The notes under the pieces: generated by a model | Told to the model about the DNA's origin: nothing | The model's database searches: none | Seen by the model: the letters and a program-made list of their open reading frames with translations, nothing else | Shown here: positions 26,967 through 34,999 of the stretch, one piece after another | Position numbering within the stretch: position 1 is the stretch's first letter | Layout: each line of letters starts with the position of its first letter | Position numbers and translations under genes: made by a program | Source of the DNA: Micromonospora tarapacensis | GTDB lineage: Bacteria > Actinomycetota > Actinomycetes > Mycobacteriales > Micromonosporaceae | Assembly (NCBI RefSeq): GCF_019697375.1 | Contig: NZ_JAHCDI010000003.1 | Coordinates: 310,001-374,000 of the forward strand | Direction: 5' to 3' | DNA: 64,000 bases

Positions 26967-29015
26967 TCACTCCGGCCGGCTGGACTCCTCGCGGCTGCGA
27001 CCCAGCGCGTCCACCCGGCCCCACCGGCCGGGGATGTCCAACAGTTCCACCCGACCCATGCCGGACGGCACGTACGGGTCGATGATCAGGTGCTCGCCCT
27101 GCGGTTCCAGCCCGAGAATGACCCGCAGCAGCAACAGTGGCGTCCCCGCCGACCATGCCTGCGGGCTGCACGCCGTCGGGTACTGCACCGGATACTCGGT
27201 GAGGTCGCGCTCGTAGCCCGCGAAGGCTTCCGGCAACCGCCCGGCGAAGTAGTGGGACGCGGCCAGCATCGACTCGGCGATCCGCCCCGCCTCCTCCCGG
27301 AAGCCGTACCGCCACAGTCCCCAGGCGATGATCGAGTTGTCGAACGGCCAGACGGTGCCGACGTGGTAGCCGATCGGGTTGTAGCGCCCCTGGTCGTCGG
27401 CGAGCGTGCGGACCCCCCAGCCGGAGTAGAGCCGCGGCCCGAGCAGGTGTTCGGCGACCCGTGCGGCCCGGGACTCGTCGACGATGCCGCTCCAGAGCAG
27501 GTGCCCGATGTTGGAGCTGAGCGCGTCCACCGGGGTGCCGTCGGAGTCCAGGGCGAGCGCGTAGTACTCCTTGTCCGGCAGCCAGAAGTCCCGGTTGAAC
27601 CGTTCCTTCAACTCGGCGGCCTCCCGCTCCAGGCGGTCGGCGTACTGCGGGTCGTTGAAGCAGAGTCGGGCCAGCCGGGCGCCGCGCAGCTTGGCGTCGT
27701 AGGCGTAGCCCTGCAACTCGCAGGTGGCCCGGGGGAAGCTCGGCAGCCGGCCGTCCGAGTAGGAGACGGCGTCCCACGAGTCCTTCCAGCACTGGTTCTC
27801 CAGGCCGGTCTTCGGATTGCGGGTCTGGTACCAGAGATACCCGGTGCCGAGCAGGTCGCCGTAGCTGTCGATCCAGGCCAGGGCCGCCCGGACGGAGAAC
27901 TCCAGCCGCTTGACCAGCTCGACGTCGCCGGTCCACCGCTCGTACTCGTCGAGCAGGATCACGAACAGCGGCGTGGAGTCGGCCGCGCCGTAGTAGGGCG
28001 AGTGGGGCTGCTCCTCGAAGCCGGAACTCTCCCCGTAGCGCAGCTCGTGCAGGATCTTGCCCGGCTCCTCGTCGCGGAAGTCGTCCAACCGGTGCCCCTG
28101 AAGCCCGGCCAGCATGGTCAGTGTCGGCGGGATCAGCTCCGGCAGGAACGGCAGAACCTGGAGCGAGGTGATGATGCTGTCCCGGCCGAACAACGTCATG
28201 AACCAGGGCAGGCCGGCGGCCACCAGGCGTACGCCGAGCGCGATCGACTCGTACCGCAGCGCGGCCAGGTCGTTGAGGCTGCGCTGGTACGCCCCGGCCA
28301 GTGGTTGGCAGTCGCAGCCCAGCTTCGGCGCCTTGGCGACGAACTCGCCGTGCTCCGCCTCGATCGCCGCCGTGGTCCGGTTGCCGGCGAACGGCAGCAG
28401 GGTGCGGATGTCCTGGCCGCGGGCACCGTAGATCACGGCGGTGACGGTCAGCCGGGTGGTCCACTCGCCGTGCGGCCCGAGCCGGATCGGGAAGGTCATG
28501 CCCTTCCGGTCGACCTGGGCGGGTGCGCTGCTGTGGATCAGCGTCTCGCGGTGGAACGCGTCCCGCCGGTAGTTCAGCCGCAGTGTGTCCTCGCCGGGCG
28601 CGGCGGTGTTGTGGCCGTTCTTGCCGCGGATGTCCTTGATCTCGAAGATGTCGGCGAAGTCCGCGGCGATCTCCATCCGGAGGGTGAAGCTCGTCTCCTC
28701 CCCGGAGTGGTTGAGCACGGTCAGCTCCTCCTCGAGGCTGCCGCTGATCGCCCGACTCCTGATCACCGAGACCTTGGTGTCCAGGAAGTGGCTGGGCTCG
28801 CCCGGGACCAGGAAGTAGCGGGTCCGGTGGGACTCCGCGTCGTCGATGGAGAGCGCGTGTAACCGCCCGCCGTCGAGCAGCAGCCGCCAGGTGGAGAGGA
28901 ACCGGGTGTCGAAGGAGAACAGGCCGGTCGGGAAGTCCAGTGCCGCCTCGACGTCCCCACGGCGGTCGCTGACCAGGAAGGTGTTGCCGTCCAGGATGCT
29001 GACCAGTTGCTTCAC
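26967..29015 (-). CDS. amylo-alpha-1,6-glucosidase / glycogen debranching type enzyme
   Basis: A 682-residue cytosolic glycoside hydrolase. The N-terminal beta domain (about 1-200) begins LVSILDGNTFLVSDRRGDVE; the C-terminal six-hairpin helical domain (about 270-650) has GLPWFMTLFGRDSIITSLQV, NQCWKDSWDAVSYSDG and YHVGTVWPFDNSIIAWGLW. These are features of bacterial trehalose/glycogen-related debranching glucosidases. It would hydrolyse alpha-1,6 or terminal alpha-glucosyl bonds; exact specificity is open. GTG 29015 overlaps the stop of the SCP2 gene (GTGA) with AGGTGG upstream, so the two are coupled. Confidence 0.85.
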   Translation of the reverse strand: MKQLVSILDGNTFLVSDRRGDVEAALDFPTGLFSFDTRFLSTWRLLLDGGRLHALSIDDAESHRTRYFLVPGEPSHFLDTKVSVIRSRAISGSLEEELTVLNHSGEETSFTLRMEIAADFADIFEIKDIRGKNGHNTAAPGEDTLRLNYRRDAFHRETLIHSSAPAQVDRKGMTFPIRLGPHGEWTTRLTVTAVIYGARGQDIRTLLPFAGNRTTAAIEAEHGEFVAKAPKLGCDCQPLAGAYQRSLNDLAALRYESIALGVRLVAAGLPWFMTLFGRDSIITSLQVLPFLPELIPPTLTMLAGLQGHRLDDFRDEEPGKILHELRYGESSGFEEQPHSPYYGAADSTPLFVILLDEYERWTGDVELVKRLEFSVRAALAWIDSYGDLLGTGYLWYQTRNPKTGLENQCWKDSWDAVSYSDGRLPSFPRATCELQGYAYDAKLRGARLARLCFNDPQYADRLEREAAELKERFNRDFWLPDKEYYALALDSDGTPVDALSSNIGHLLWSGIVDESRAARVAEHLLGPRLYSGWGVRTLADDQGRYNPIGYHVGTVWPFDNSIIAWGLWRYGFREEAGRIAESMLAASHYFAGRLPEAFAGYERDLTEYPVQYPTACSPQAWSAGTPLLLLRVILGLEPQGEHLIIDPYVPSGMGRVELLDIPGRWGRVDALGRSREESSRPE

Positions 29016-29392
29016 CGCGTCCACCTGGCGTGCTTGCGGGCCACCTCGCGCGGGTCCCGGGTGCCCGGCGGTGATGGGAAGAAGTGCCGGAAGGCGAGGA
29101 ACAGCACCACGTTTCCGCGGTAGGTGCCCTCGTTGCGGAACACCGCGGCGATCGCCTGCGCCCGTCCGGTGATCAACCTGTCGAAGAGGTCCATACCGCA
29201 GTACCAGATCGCATCGCCCTGTTCCGGACGCTGACTGACCTCGACCGCGCCCTGTTGCATCCGGACCAGCCAGTGCTCGGTGACGCGGCCGTCGGACAGG
29301 TCGATCCGAAGCGTGCCCGCGACCGAAGCGCGCAGGGTTTCCGGGGCACGGTCCGGCAAGGTCGCGAAGAACTGCTCGGTCGCCTCGGTCAC
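29012..29392 (-). CDS. SCP2 sterol-binding domain protein
   Basis: A 126-residue protein with an SCP2-like fold: ASVAGTLRIDLSDGRVTEHW, then VSQRPEQGDAIWYCGMDLFD and GNVVLFLAFRHFFPSPPGTR. Members bind lipids or CoA esters. GTG 29392 begins the conserved sequence; the upstream extension is basic and lacks a family match. It is the first gene of a two-gene operon with the debranching-type enzyme, overlapping its start by 4 nt. The functional link between the two is not evident. Confidence 0.75.
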   Translation of the reverse strand: MTEATEQFFATLPDRAPETLRASVAGTLRIDLSDGRVTEHWLVRMQQGAVEVSQRPEQGDAIWYCGMDLFDRLITGRAQAIAAVFRNEGTYRGNVVLFLAFRHFFPSPPGTRDPREVARKHARWTR

Positions 29393-29462
29393 ATCCGAAT
29401 CGTAGGCATTGGTCCGCGTTGTCGGGCGGGTTCCGCCGCGTTGCCGCGCGCTGTCCGGCCAC

Positions 29463-29825
29463 TCAGTAGACGAGCGCCTGCGCGCCCTCCGCCATCGCCT
29501 CCTCGACGAAGACCGCAGCCCCGGCGATCCGGACACCGGGGAGCACGTCGCCGGAGTCGATGTCCCGGCGGGCGGCGCACTGGGTGCAGGCGGTCACCGT
29601 GCCGGTGGCCAGGATCACGTGCAGCAACTCGGCCAGCGGGGCCGAGTGCGGCAACGCGAAGTCCTGTGCCCGGCCGGGCAGGGCGAACCAGGTCGACTCG
29701 CCGGTCAGCCAGAGCGAGACGGGCACCCCGGCGGCGGCGGCGGTGGCCGCCACGGTGAATGCCTGGGCGCACCGTTCCGGCGCGTCGGCGCCGGCGGTGG
29801 CCTTGACGACGAGAGTGCGGGCCAT
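29463..29825 (-). CDS. DsrE/DsrF-like family protein
   Basis: A 120-residue single-domain DsrE-like protein: TLVVKATAGADAPERCAQAF at the start and GVPVSLWLTGESTWFALPGR in the middle. TACTQCAARRDIDSGDVLPG includes two Cys spaced CTQC that could carry sulfur or metal. DsrE folds take part in sulfur relay or small-molecule binding; no specific role can be given. ATG 29825 follows TATGCT (minus strand, 29833-29838) by 7 nt. That box interlocks with the -10 box of the divergent small membrane gene. Confidence 0.75.
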   Translation of the reverse strand: MARTLVVKATAGADAPERCAQAFTVAATAAAAGVPVSLWLTGESTWFALPGRAQDFALPHSAPLAELLHVILATGTVTACTQCAARRDIDSGDVLPGVRIAGAAVFVEEAMAEGAQALVY

Positions 29826-29832
29826 GCCGCCC

Positions 29833-29842
29833 AGCATAGGAT
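29833..29842. promoter_or_regulatory. bidirectional promoter with interlocked -10 boxes
   Basis: The ten bases AGCATAGGAT hold a minus-strand -10 (TATGCT, 29833-29838) and a plus-strand -10 (TAGGAT, 29837-29842) that share two base pairs. Each ends 7 nt before a start codon (ATG 29825 minus, ATG 29850 plus). RNA polymerase can bind in only one direction at a time, so the two genes would compete. Confidence 0.55.
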
Positions 29843-29849
29843 GACCCGG

Positions 29850-29954
29850 ATGGTCACCGAGATCGGGTTCGTCAGCCTGCTGGTCGCCGGCCTGGGCGCG
29901 CTCGCCGGTGGTCTGGTCTACCTGGCTGTCCGCATATCGAGAGGCAAATGGTGA
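29850..29954 (+). CDS. 34-residue single-span membrane protein
   Basis: A short protein, VTEIGFVSLLVAGLGALAGG followed by LVYLAVRISRGKW, with one membrane helix and a basic C-terminus. ATG 29850 is preferred over ATG 29841 because the -10 box TAGGAT lies exactly 7 nt upstream and overlaps ATG 29841. Its last codons overlap the start of the nitrobindin gene (ATGGTGA), so they are translationally coupled. Function unknown. Confidence 0.6.
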   Translation: MVTEIGFVSLLVAGLGALAGGLVYLAVRISRGKW

Positions 29955-30565
29955 GCGCGAGCGAAGGCGATTCGGTGAGTGACAACCCGCTGGCGCCGCC
30001 GCCCTGGCTGAACGCGCCGCCGGTCGAGCCCTATCCCTTCGAGGAGAGCCACGACCTGCGCGTCGGCCCGAAGTTGCACCCCGCGCTGGACGGCCTGCTG
30101 CCGTACATCGGCGTGTGGCGGGGCCGGGGCCGGGGCGGGTTCCCCACCATCGAGGACTTCGACTTCGCCCAGGAGATCCGGATCAGCCACGACGGCCGGC
30201 CGTTCCTGCACTACGCGTCCCGGGCGTGGATCCTCGACGAGCAGAGTCGCCCGGTGCGGCCGGCGGGCCGGGAGGTCGGCTGGTGGCGGCCGGTGCTGGA
30301 CGGCGACCGGGTCACCGATGAACTGGAGGCCCTGCTGACCACCCCCACCGGGGTGATGGAGCTGCACGTCGGCCGGCGTAAGGGCACCCAGGTCGAGTTC
30401 GTCACCGACGCCGTGGTGCGTACGGCCACCGCCAAGGAGGTCAGCGCCGGGCATCGTCTCTTCGGCATCGTCGAGGGTGCCCTGCTCTACGCCCAGGACA
30501 TGGCCGCCGTCGGCCAGCCCCTGTCGCCGCACCTGTCCGCCCGCCTCATCCGGGTCGCCGGCTGA
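29948..30565 (+). CDS. nitrobindin / FABP-like heme-binding beta-barrel protein
   Basis: A 205-residue cytosolic protein of the nitrobindin (DUF1794, FABP-like) family. The barrel opens with the hallmark GVWRGRGRGGFPTIEDFDFA and continues FLHYASRAWILDEQSRPVRP and REVGWWRPV. A His near the C-terminus (SAGHRLFGIVEGALLYAQDM) is where family members bind ferric heme and isomerise peroxynitrite. The ATG at 29948 overlaps the small membrane gene; GTG starts at 29951 or 29981 are possible. Heme binding is inferred from the family. Confidence 0.87.
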   Translation: MVSASEGDSVSDNPLAPPPWLNAPPVEPYPFEESHDLRVGPKLHPALDGLLPYIGVWRGRGRGGFPTIEDFDFAQEIRISHDGRPFLHYASRAWILDEQSRPVRPAGREVGWWRPVLDGDRVTDELEALLTTPTGVMELHVGRRKGTQVEFVTDAVVRTATAKEVSAGHRLFGIVEGALLYAQDMAAVGQPLSPHLSARLIRVAG

Positions 30566-30591
30566 CCCCTCGCCCTGCCGGTGCCGAACTG

Positions 30592-31440
30592 TCAGGGCAG
30601 CGGAAACCCGAGCAGCTCCTGCAACGCGCGGGTACGCGGCCCGGGGAGCAGCGGCTCACCGTCGAGGGTGTGCACCGCCACCAGGCCGCGTACGGACGAG
30701 GTGAGCCAGACGCCGTCGGCGTCGCGCAGCCCGACCGGGGTGACCATGCGTTCGGCGGCGGCGCAGCCGATCTCGCCGGCGTGGGCGAGCAGCCAGGCGA
30801 CGGTGGTGCCGGGCAGGATGCCGGTGCGGCGGGCCGGCACCGTGCACAACGTGTCGCCGGTCGACCAGACCAGGTTGGCGGTGGGGCCCTCCAGCGCGTA
30901 CCCGTCCGAGGAGATCCAGAGCACGTCGTCCACCCCCGCGCGGGCCGCCCAGCGGCGGGCCGCGCTGCTCGCCCCGTACGAGGTGGACTTGATGCCGACC
31001 GGGAGCCAGTCCAGCTCAGGTCGGGCCGCGGCGGGCACGCCCAGGGAGAGGGTGACCACGCTCACCCCGTCGTGCCGGGCCTGCCGGGCCGCGGCGGGCA
31101 CCGCGGCGAGGGTGGCGTAGACGGTGGGCGGGCCGCCGCCCTCCGGCCCCCGGGTGCAGACCAGGCGCAGCGCGCCCTCCACCTGGGTCGGCCAGCCTGC
31201 CGCGATGTCGTCCAGCAGCTCGACCAGGGCCTCGTCCGCCGGCAGGATCAGCTCTATGGCCGCCGCGCCGGCCCGCAGCCGGGCCAGGTGCTCCGGGCGC
31301 AGCCAGGGTCGGCCGTGACGCAGGTGCATCGTCTCGAAGAGGCCGTCGCCGCGCAGCACACCGAGGTCGTCACCGCGCAGCACCGGTTCGCCGGCCGGCA
31401 GCACCCCCCGCCCCAGCACGGCGATCCGCGACGCCACCAT
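30592..31440 (-). CDS. aminotransferase class IV (aminodeoxychorismate lyase-like)
   Basis: A 282-residue fold-type IV PLP enzyme. Visible are DDLGVLRGDGLFETMHLRHG near the N-terminus, the PLP lysine region VGIKSTSYGASSAARRWAA, and ALEGPTANLVWSTGDTLCTV with GILPGTTVAWLL. This set fits PabC-type aminodeoxychorismate lyase or a D-amino-acid/branched-chain aminotransferase; no folate gene is adjacent to decide. ATG 31440 follows TATGCT (minus strand, 31449-31454) by 8 nt. It is divergent from the Fur-family gene. Confidence 0.82.
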   Translation of the reverse strand: MVASRIAVLGRGVLPAGEPVLRGDDLGVLRGDGLFETMHLRHGRPWLRPEHLARLRAGAAAIELILPADEALVELLDDIAAGWPTQVEGALRLVCTRGPEGGGPPTVYATLAAVPAAARQARHDGVSVVTLSLGVPAAARPELDWLPVGIKSTSYGASSAARRWAARAGVDDVLWISSDGYALEGPTANLVWSTGDTLCTVPARRTGILPGTTVAWLLAHAGEIGCAAAERMVTPVGLRDADGVWLTSSVRGLVAVHTLDGEPLLPGPRTRALQELLGFPLP

Positions 31441-31495
31441 GGGGGCCGAGCATAGTGCGGTGCCCGTCACGCCGGGAGACACCGGACGCCCGAAC

Positions 31496-31501
31496 TATGA
31501 T
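31496..31501 (+). promoter_or_regulatory. -10 box TATGAT of a leaderless start
   Basis: TATGAT ends 6 nt before GTG 31508 and decides the start of the Fur-family gene; longer in-frame extensions would begin upstream of the promoter. Confidence 0.5.
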
Positions 31502-31507
31502 CGGTGG

Positions 31508-31936
31508 GTGTCCGAATCCTCCCTCGCGGAACTGCTCCGCGCCCGTGGGCTGCGGCTGACGGCGCAGCGACAGTTGATCCTCCAGGCCGTGCTGGATCTC
31601 GGGCACGCCACCCCCGAGCAGGTGCACACGGCGGTACGCGAGGTCGCCGCCGGGGTCAACATCACCACCATCTATCGCACGCTTGAGCTGCTGGAGCGGC
31701 TTGGCCTGGTCACCCACACCCACCTCTCGCACGGTTCGCCGACCTACCACGCAGCCGGTGCGGACCAGCACGTACACCTGGTCTGCCGGGAGTGCGGCGC
31801 GATCGACGAGATGGATCCCGAACTGCTGCGCCCGCTGGCCGACCGGTTGGCGGGCGAGCGGGGCTTCCGGGTGGACATCGGCCACGTCTCGTTCTTCGGC
31901 GTCTGTGAACGTTGCGGGAACGAGGGCCAGGAATGA
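31508..31936 (+). CDS. Fur-family metal-dependent repressor
   Basis: A 142-residue regulator. The winged helix reads LRARGLRLTAQRQLILQAVL and GVNITTIYRTLELLERLGLV; the dimer/metal part has GADQHVHLVCRECGAIDEMD, with the HxH and first CxxC, and a second CERCGNE near the C-terminus (structural zinc). It could be Fur, Zur or PerR; the residues visible do not decide. ATGA overlap with the next gene (YgfZ type) suggests a common transcript, and YgfZ acts in iron-sulfur repair, which fits iron control. Confidence 0.87.
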   Translation: MSESSLAELLRARGLRLTAQRQLILQAVLDLGHATPEQVHTAVREVAAGVNITTIYRTLELLERLGLVTHTHLSHGSPTYHAAGADQHVHLVCRECGAIDEMDPELLRPLADRLAGERGFRVDIGHVSFFGVCERCGNEGQE

Positions 31937-33045
31937 TCGATATCGCGGGTGCAGTGGCCGTGGAGCGCATCGACGAGGCCAGCCGGGACCAGCCGGAGCC
32001 GGCCCACCTCGCCGCCGGGGTGCGGGGGGTGGCCGCGCACTACGGCGACCCGATGCGCGAGCAGCGCCGGTTGGACACGGAGGTCGGTGTGGTGGACCGC
32101 TCCCACCGCGGCGTCATCGCGGTGCCGGGCGCCGAGCGCATCTCCTGGCTGCACACCCTGACCACCCAGCACCTCGCCGAGCTGAGCCCGTGGCAGGGCA
32201 CCGAGCTGCTGGTGCTCTCGCCGCACGGCCACGTCGAACAGCACGCCATGGTCGCCGAGGACGGCGTCACCACCTGGCTGGACACCGAGCCCGGGGCCAC
32301 CGGGGGGCTGCTGACCTACCTGGAGAAGATGCGATTCTTCAGCCAGGTCGACCCGCGCGACGTGACCGCCGAGCACGCGCTGCTGTCGCTGGTCGGGCCG
32401 AAGGCGCCCGAGGCGGTCGCCGTGCTCGGCGTGCCGGCGCTCGCGGAGCCGGACGTGGTGGGGGTGCCGGGCCCGAAGTTCCGGTCGGGCGAGTTGCCGT
32501 ACCGCCCGACCGCCCGCTACGACGTGCAGCCGCTGCCGGTGGGCGGATGGGCCCGGCGCGGTCCGCTGGGCGTGGACCTGCTGGTGCCTCGGGCGGCGAT
32601 GGAGCAGGTGGTCACGCAGCTGCGCGGCAACGGTGTTCCCGCGGTCGGGTTGTGGGCGTACGAGGCGGTGCGGGTGGCCGCCCGCCGGGCCCGGGTCGGT
32701 GTCGACACCGACCACCGGACGATCCCCGCCGAGGTGGACCTGATCGCCCCCGCCGTGCACCTGGAGAAGGGATGCTACCGGGGGCAGGAGACGGTCGCCC
32801 GGGTGCACAACATGGGTCGGCCGCCGCGCCGGCTGGTCCTGCTGCATCTCGACGGGGTGACCACCGACCAGCTGCCCGCCGCCGGGATCCCGGTCACCCT
32901 GGACGGCCGGACGGTCGGTTTCGTCGGCACCGCCGTGCACCACCACGAACTGGGCCAGATCGCGCTCGCGGTGCTCAAGCGTTCCGTGCCCGACGACGCC
33001 CAACTCCGCGTCGGTGACAGCGCCGCCGCCATCGACCCCAGGTGA
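31933..33045 (+). CDS. ygfZ: YgfZ/GcvT-domain folate-binding protein
   Basis: A 370-residue cytosolic tetrahydrofolate-dependent protein for synthesis or repair of certain iron-sulfur enzymes. The diagnostic motif KGCYRGQETVARVHNMG with its functional Cys is at about residue 280. The N-terminal GcvT-like domain has VVDRSHRGVIAVPGAERISW. The length is larger than Escherichia coli YgfZ (326) but usual for actinobacteria. ATG 31933 overlaps the stop of the Fur-family gene by 4 nt, so they are coupled. Confidence 0.9.
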   Translation: MIDIAGAVAVERIDEASRDQPEPAHLAAGVRGVAAHYGDPMREQRRLDTEVGVVDRSHRGVIAVPGAERISWLHTLTTQHLAELSPWQGTELLVLSPHGHVEQHAMVAEDGVTTWLDTEPGATGGLLTYLEKMRFFSQVDPRDVTAEHALLSLVGPKAPEAVAVLGVPALAEPDVVGVPGPKFRSGELPYRPTARYDVQPLPVGGWARRGPLGVDLLVPRAAMEQVVTQLRGNGVPAVGLWAYEAVRVAARRARVGVDTDHRTIPAEVDLIAPAVHLEKGCYRGQETVARVHNMGRPPRRLVLLHLDGVTTDQLPAAGIPVTLDGRTVGFVGTAVHHHELGQIALAVLKRSVPDDAQLRVGDSAAAIDPR

Positions 33046-33058
33046 GCAACCCTCGGCA

Positions 33059-33075
33059 CCGGCGGTCTCCGCCGG
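33059..33075 (+). terminator. 7-bp GC hairpin after ygfZ
   Basis: CCGGCGG and CCGCCGG pair perfectly around a 3-nt loop, 14 nt after the ygfZ stop and upstream of the BKACE promoter. Confidence 0.4.
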
Positions 33076-33111
33076 CACCGGCGGCCGGTCCGGCGTTCTA
33101 GGATCGCCGGC

Positions 33112-33939
33112 ATGACGACAGGGACGTTGATCACGGTTGCCCCCACCGGCGCGGAGTCGGCCAAGACGGAGGTGCCGGCGTTGCCGGTCACCCTCGACGA
33201 ACTTGTCCTCACCGCCAGGGAGTGCGAGGCGCTCGGCGCCTCCGTGATCCACGTCCACGTCCGGGACGGCGAGGGGCGGCCCACCCTCGACCAGGGCCGG
33301 CTGCGCGCGGCCGTGGCGGCGCTGCGGGAGAGCACCGACCTGATCGTGCAGCTCTCCACCGGCGGCGCGGTCACCGACCCGGAGGCCCACCGGCTCGCCG
33401 TCCTGGACGCTGATCCGGACATGGCCTCCTGCACGATGGGCACGGTCAACTTCGGCGACGACGTCTTCCTCAACCGCTGGGGATTCATCGTCGACCTGCA
33501 CGGGCGGATGCAGGAACGAGGCATCGTCGCGGAGTACGAGATCTTCGACCTCGGTCAGCTGACCGCGTTGCAGCGCCTGCTGGGCAGGTACGGCCTGCCG
33601 CACGGCGGCCACGTCCACGTCGACTTCGTGATGGGGGTCCCCGGCGGGATGCCGGGAACCACGGCGACCCTCGTGGCGGCCCAGCAGATGCTGCGCGACC
33701 TGCCGGAGGGCACCACGTTCTCGGCGACCGGGGTCGGCCGTACCGCCATCCCGGTGATGCTCGCCGCGCTCTCCGCCGGCGGTCACCTGCGGGTCGGGAT
33801 GGAAGACACGGTGACGTACGCCAAGGGCCGCCCGGTGGAGTCGAACATGCAGCTGGTGGCCAGGGCGGTCGGCTTCGCCCAACTCGCCCAGCGTCCGCCG
33901 GTGAACACCGCCGAGGCCCGGGAGATGCTCGGCCTGTAA
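33112..33939 (+). CDS. beta-keto acid cleavage enzyme (BKACE, DUF849)
   Basis: A 275-residue cytosolic TIM-barrel enzyme of the BKACE family, which condenses a beta-keto acid with acetyl-CoA to give acetoacetate and a new acyl-CoA. The zinc-binding HVHVRDGEGRPTLDQGR (HxH), the later MGVPGGMPGTTATL, and SATGVGRTAIPVMLAALSAG with GMEDTVTYAKGRPVESNMQL are all typical. The natural keto acid is unknown. ATG 33112 follows TAGGAT (33099-33104) by 7 nt. It stands alone between ygfZ and asparaginase. Confidence 0.88.
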   Translation: MTTGTLITVAPTGAESAKTEVPALPVTLDELVLTARECEALGASVIHVHVRDGEGRPTLDQGRLRAAVAALRESTDLIVQLSTGGAVTDPEAHRLAVLDADPDMASCTMGTVNFGDDVFLNRWGFIVDLHGRMQERGIVAEYEIFDLGQLTALQRLLGRYGLPHGGHVHVDFVMGVPGGMPGTTATLVAAQQMLRDLPEGTTFSATGVGRTAIPVMLAALSAGGHLRVGMEDTVTYAKGRPVESNMQLVARAVGFAQLAQRPPVNTAEAREMLGL

Positions 33940-34034
33940 GGCGCGACGACGCTCTGCGTTCCTTCGCACCCGGAGGTGGCGTGCCTGGTCACCCCGGTGC
34001 CTGACCGGCCGCGAGCCTCGGTACCGTCCACGTT

Positions 34035-34994
34035 GTGGGAAAGAGCTACGAGGGTGGCGTGCCGCTCGCCGAGGTGGTCCGGTCCGACTTCGTCGAGGGC
34101 GTGCACCGTGGTTCGGTGGTGGTCGTCGACGCCGCCGGTGGGGTTCTGGCCGGCGCGGGTGACGTGACCTCTCCGATCTTCCCGCGCTCGTCGAACAAGC
34201 CGATGCAGGCGGTCGGGATGCTCCGTGCCGGGCTGCGGTTGACCGACCCCGCCGACCTGGCCCTCGTCTCGGCCAGCCACGCGGGGGAGGAGTTTCACCT
34301 GGCGAGGGTCGCCGGGCTGCTCGCCGGTGCCGGGCTCGACGAGGACGCGCTGCACTGCCCGCCGGACCTGCCGGCCGGCGAACAGGCCCGGATGGCGGTG
34401 CTGCGGGCCGGTGGCGGCCCGACCCGGATCCGGATGAACTGCTCGGGCAAGCACGCCGGGATGCTGTTGACCTGCCGTTCCGCCGGGTGGCCGGTGGACG
34501 GGTACTGGCGAGTGGAGCACCCCCTCCAGCAGCTGCTGCGCGACACCGTCGAGGATCTCACCGGCGAAGAGGCGGTGGCGGTCGGCGTGGACGGGTGTGG
34601 TGCCCCGGTGCTGTCCGCGTCGTTGACCGGGCTGGCCGGCGCGTACCTGCGGCTGGTGGAGTCCGAGAACGACCCGGTGGCGAGTGCGGTGGCCGACGCG
34701 ATGCGGGCACACCCGGAGATCGTCGGTGGTACGCAGGCCGACGACACCCGGCTGATGCGTGGCGTACCCGGGCTGCTGGCGAAGATCGGCGCTGAGGGTG
34801 TCATCGCCGCGGCGCTGCCCGGCGTCGGTGCCGTGGCATTGAAGATCGACGACGGCGCGGGACGGGCCCGGATGCCGGTGCTGGTTTCCGCGCTGCGCCG
34901 CCTCGGGATCGCCGCGCCGGTGCTGGAGGAGTTCGCGGCGGTGCCGCTCTTCGGTGGCGGCCTTCCGGTCGGCGGCGTACGCCCGCTCTGGTAG
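34035..34994 (+). CDS. asparaginase, type II-like (Rhizobium etli family)
   Basis: A 319-residue enzyme of the asparaginase_II family, distinct from the classical bacterial AnsA/AnsB and close to the thermolabile Rhizobium type. Conserved parts are VVRSDFVEGVHRGSVVVVDA, SPIFPRSSNKPMQAVGMLRA, the active-site SASHAGEEFHL, MNCSGKHAGMLLTCRSAGWP and VDGCGAPVLSASLTGLAGAY. It would hydrolyse L-asparagine to aspartate and ammonia in the cytosol. GTG 34035 follows TACCGT (34022-34027) by 7 nt. It converges tightly (5 nt) with the alpha/beta hydrolase gene. Confidence 0.9.
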   Translation: MGKSYEGGVPLAEVVRSDFVEGVHRGSVVVVDAAGGVLAGAGDVTSPIFPRSSNKPMQAVGMLRAGLRLTDPADLALVSASHAGEEFHLARVAGLLAGAGLDEDALHCPPDLPAGEQARMAVLRAGGGPTRIRMNCSGKHAGMLLTCRSAGWPVDGYWRVEHPLQQLLRDTVEDLTGEEAVAVGVDGCGAPVLSASLTGLAGAYLRLVESENDPVASAVADAMRAHPEIVGGTQADDTRLMRGVPGLLAKIGAEGVIAAALPGVGAVALKIDDGAGRARMPVLVSALRRLGIAAPVLEEFAAVPLFGGGLPVGGVRPLW

Positions 34995-34999
34995 CCAGG

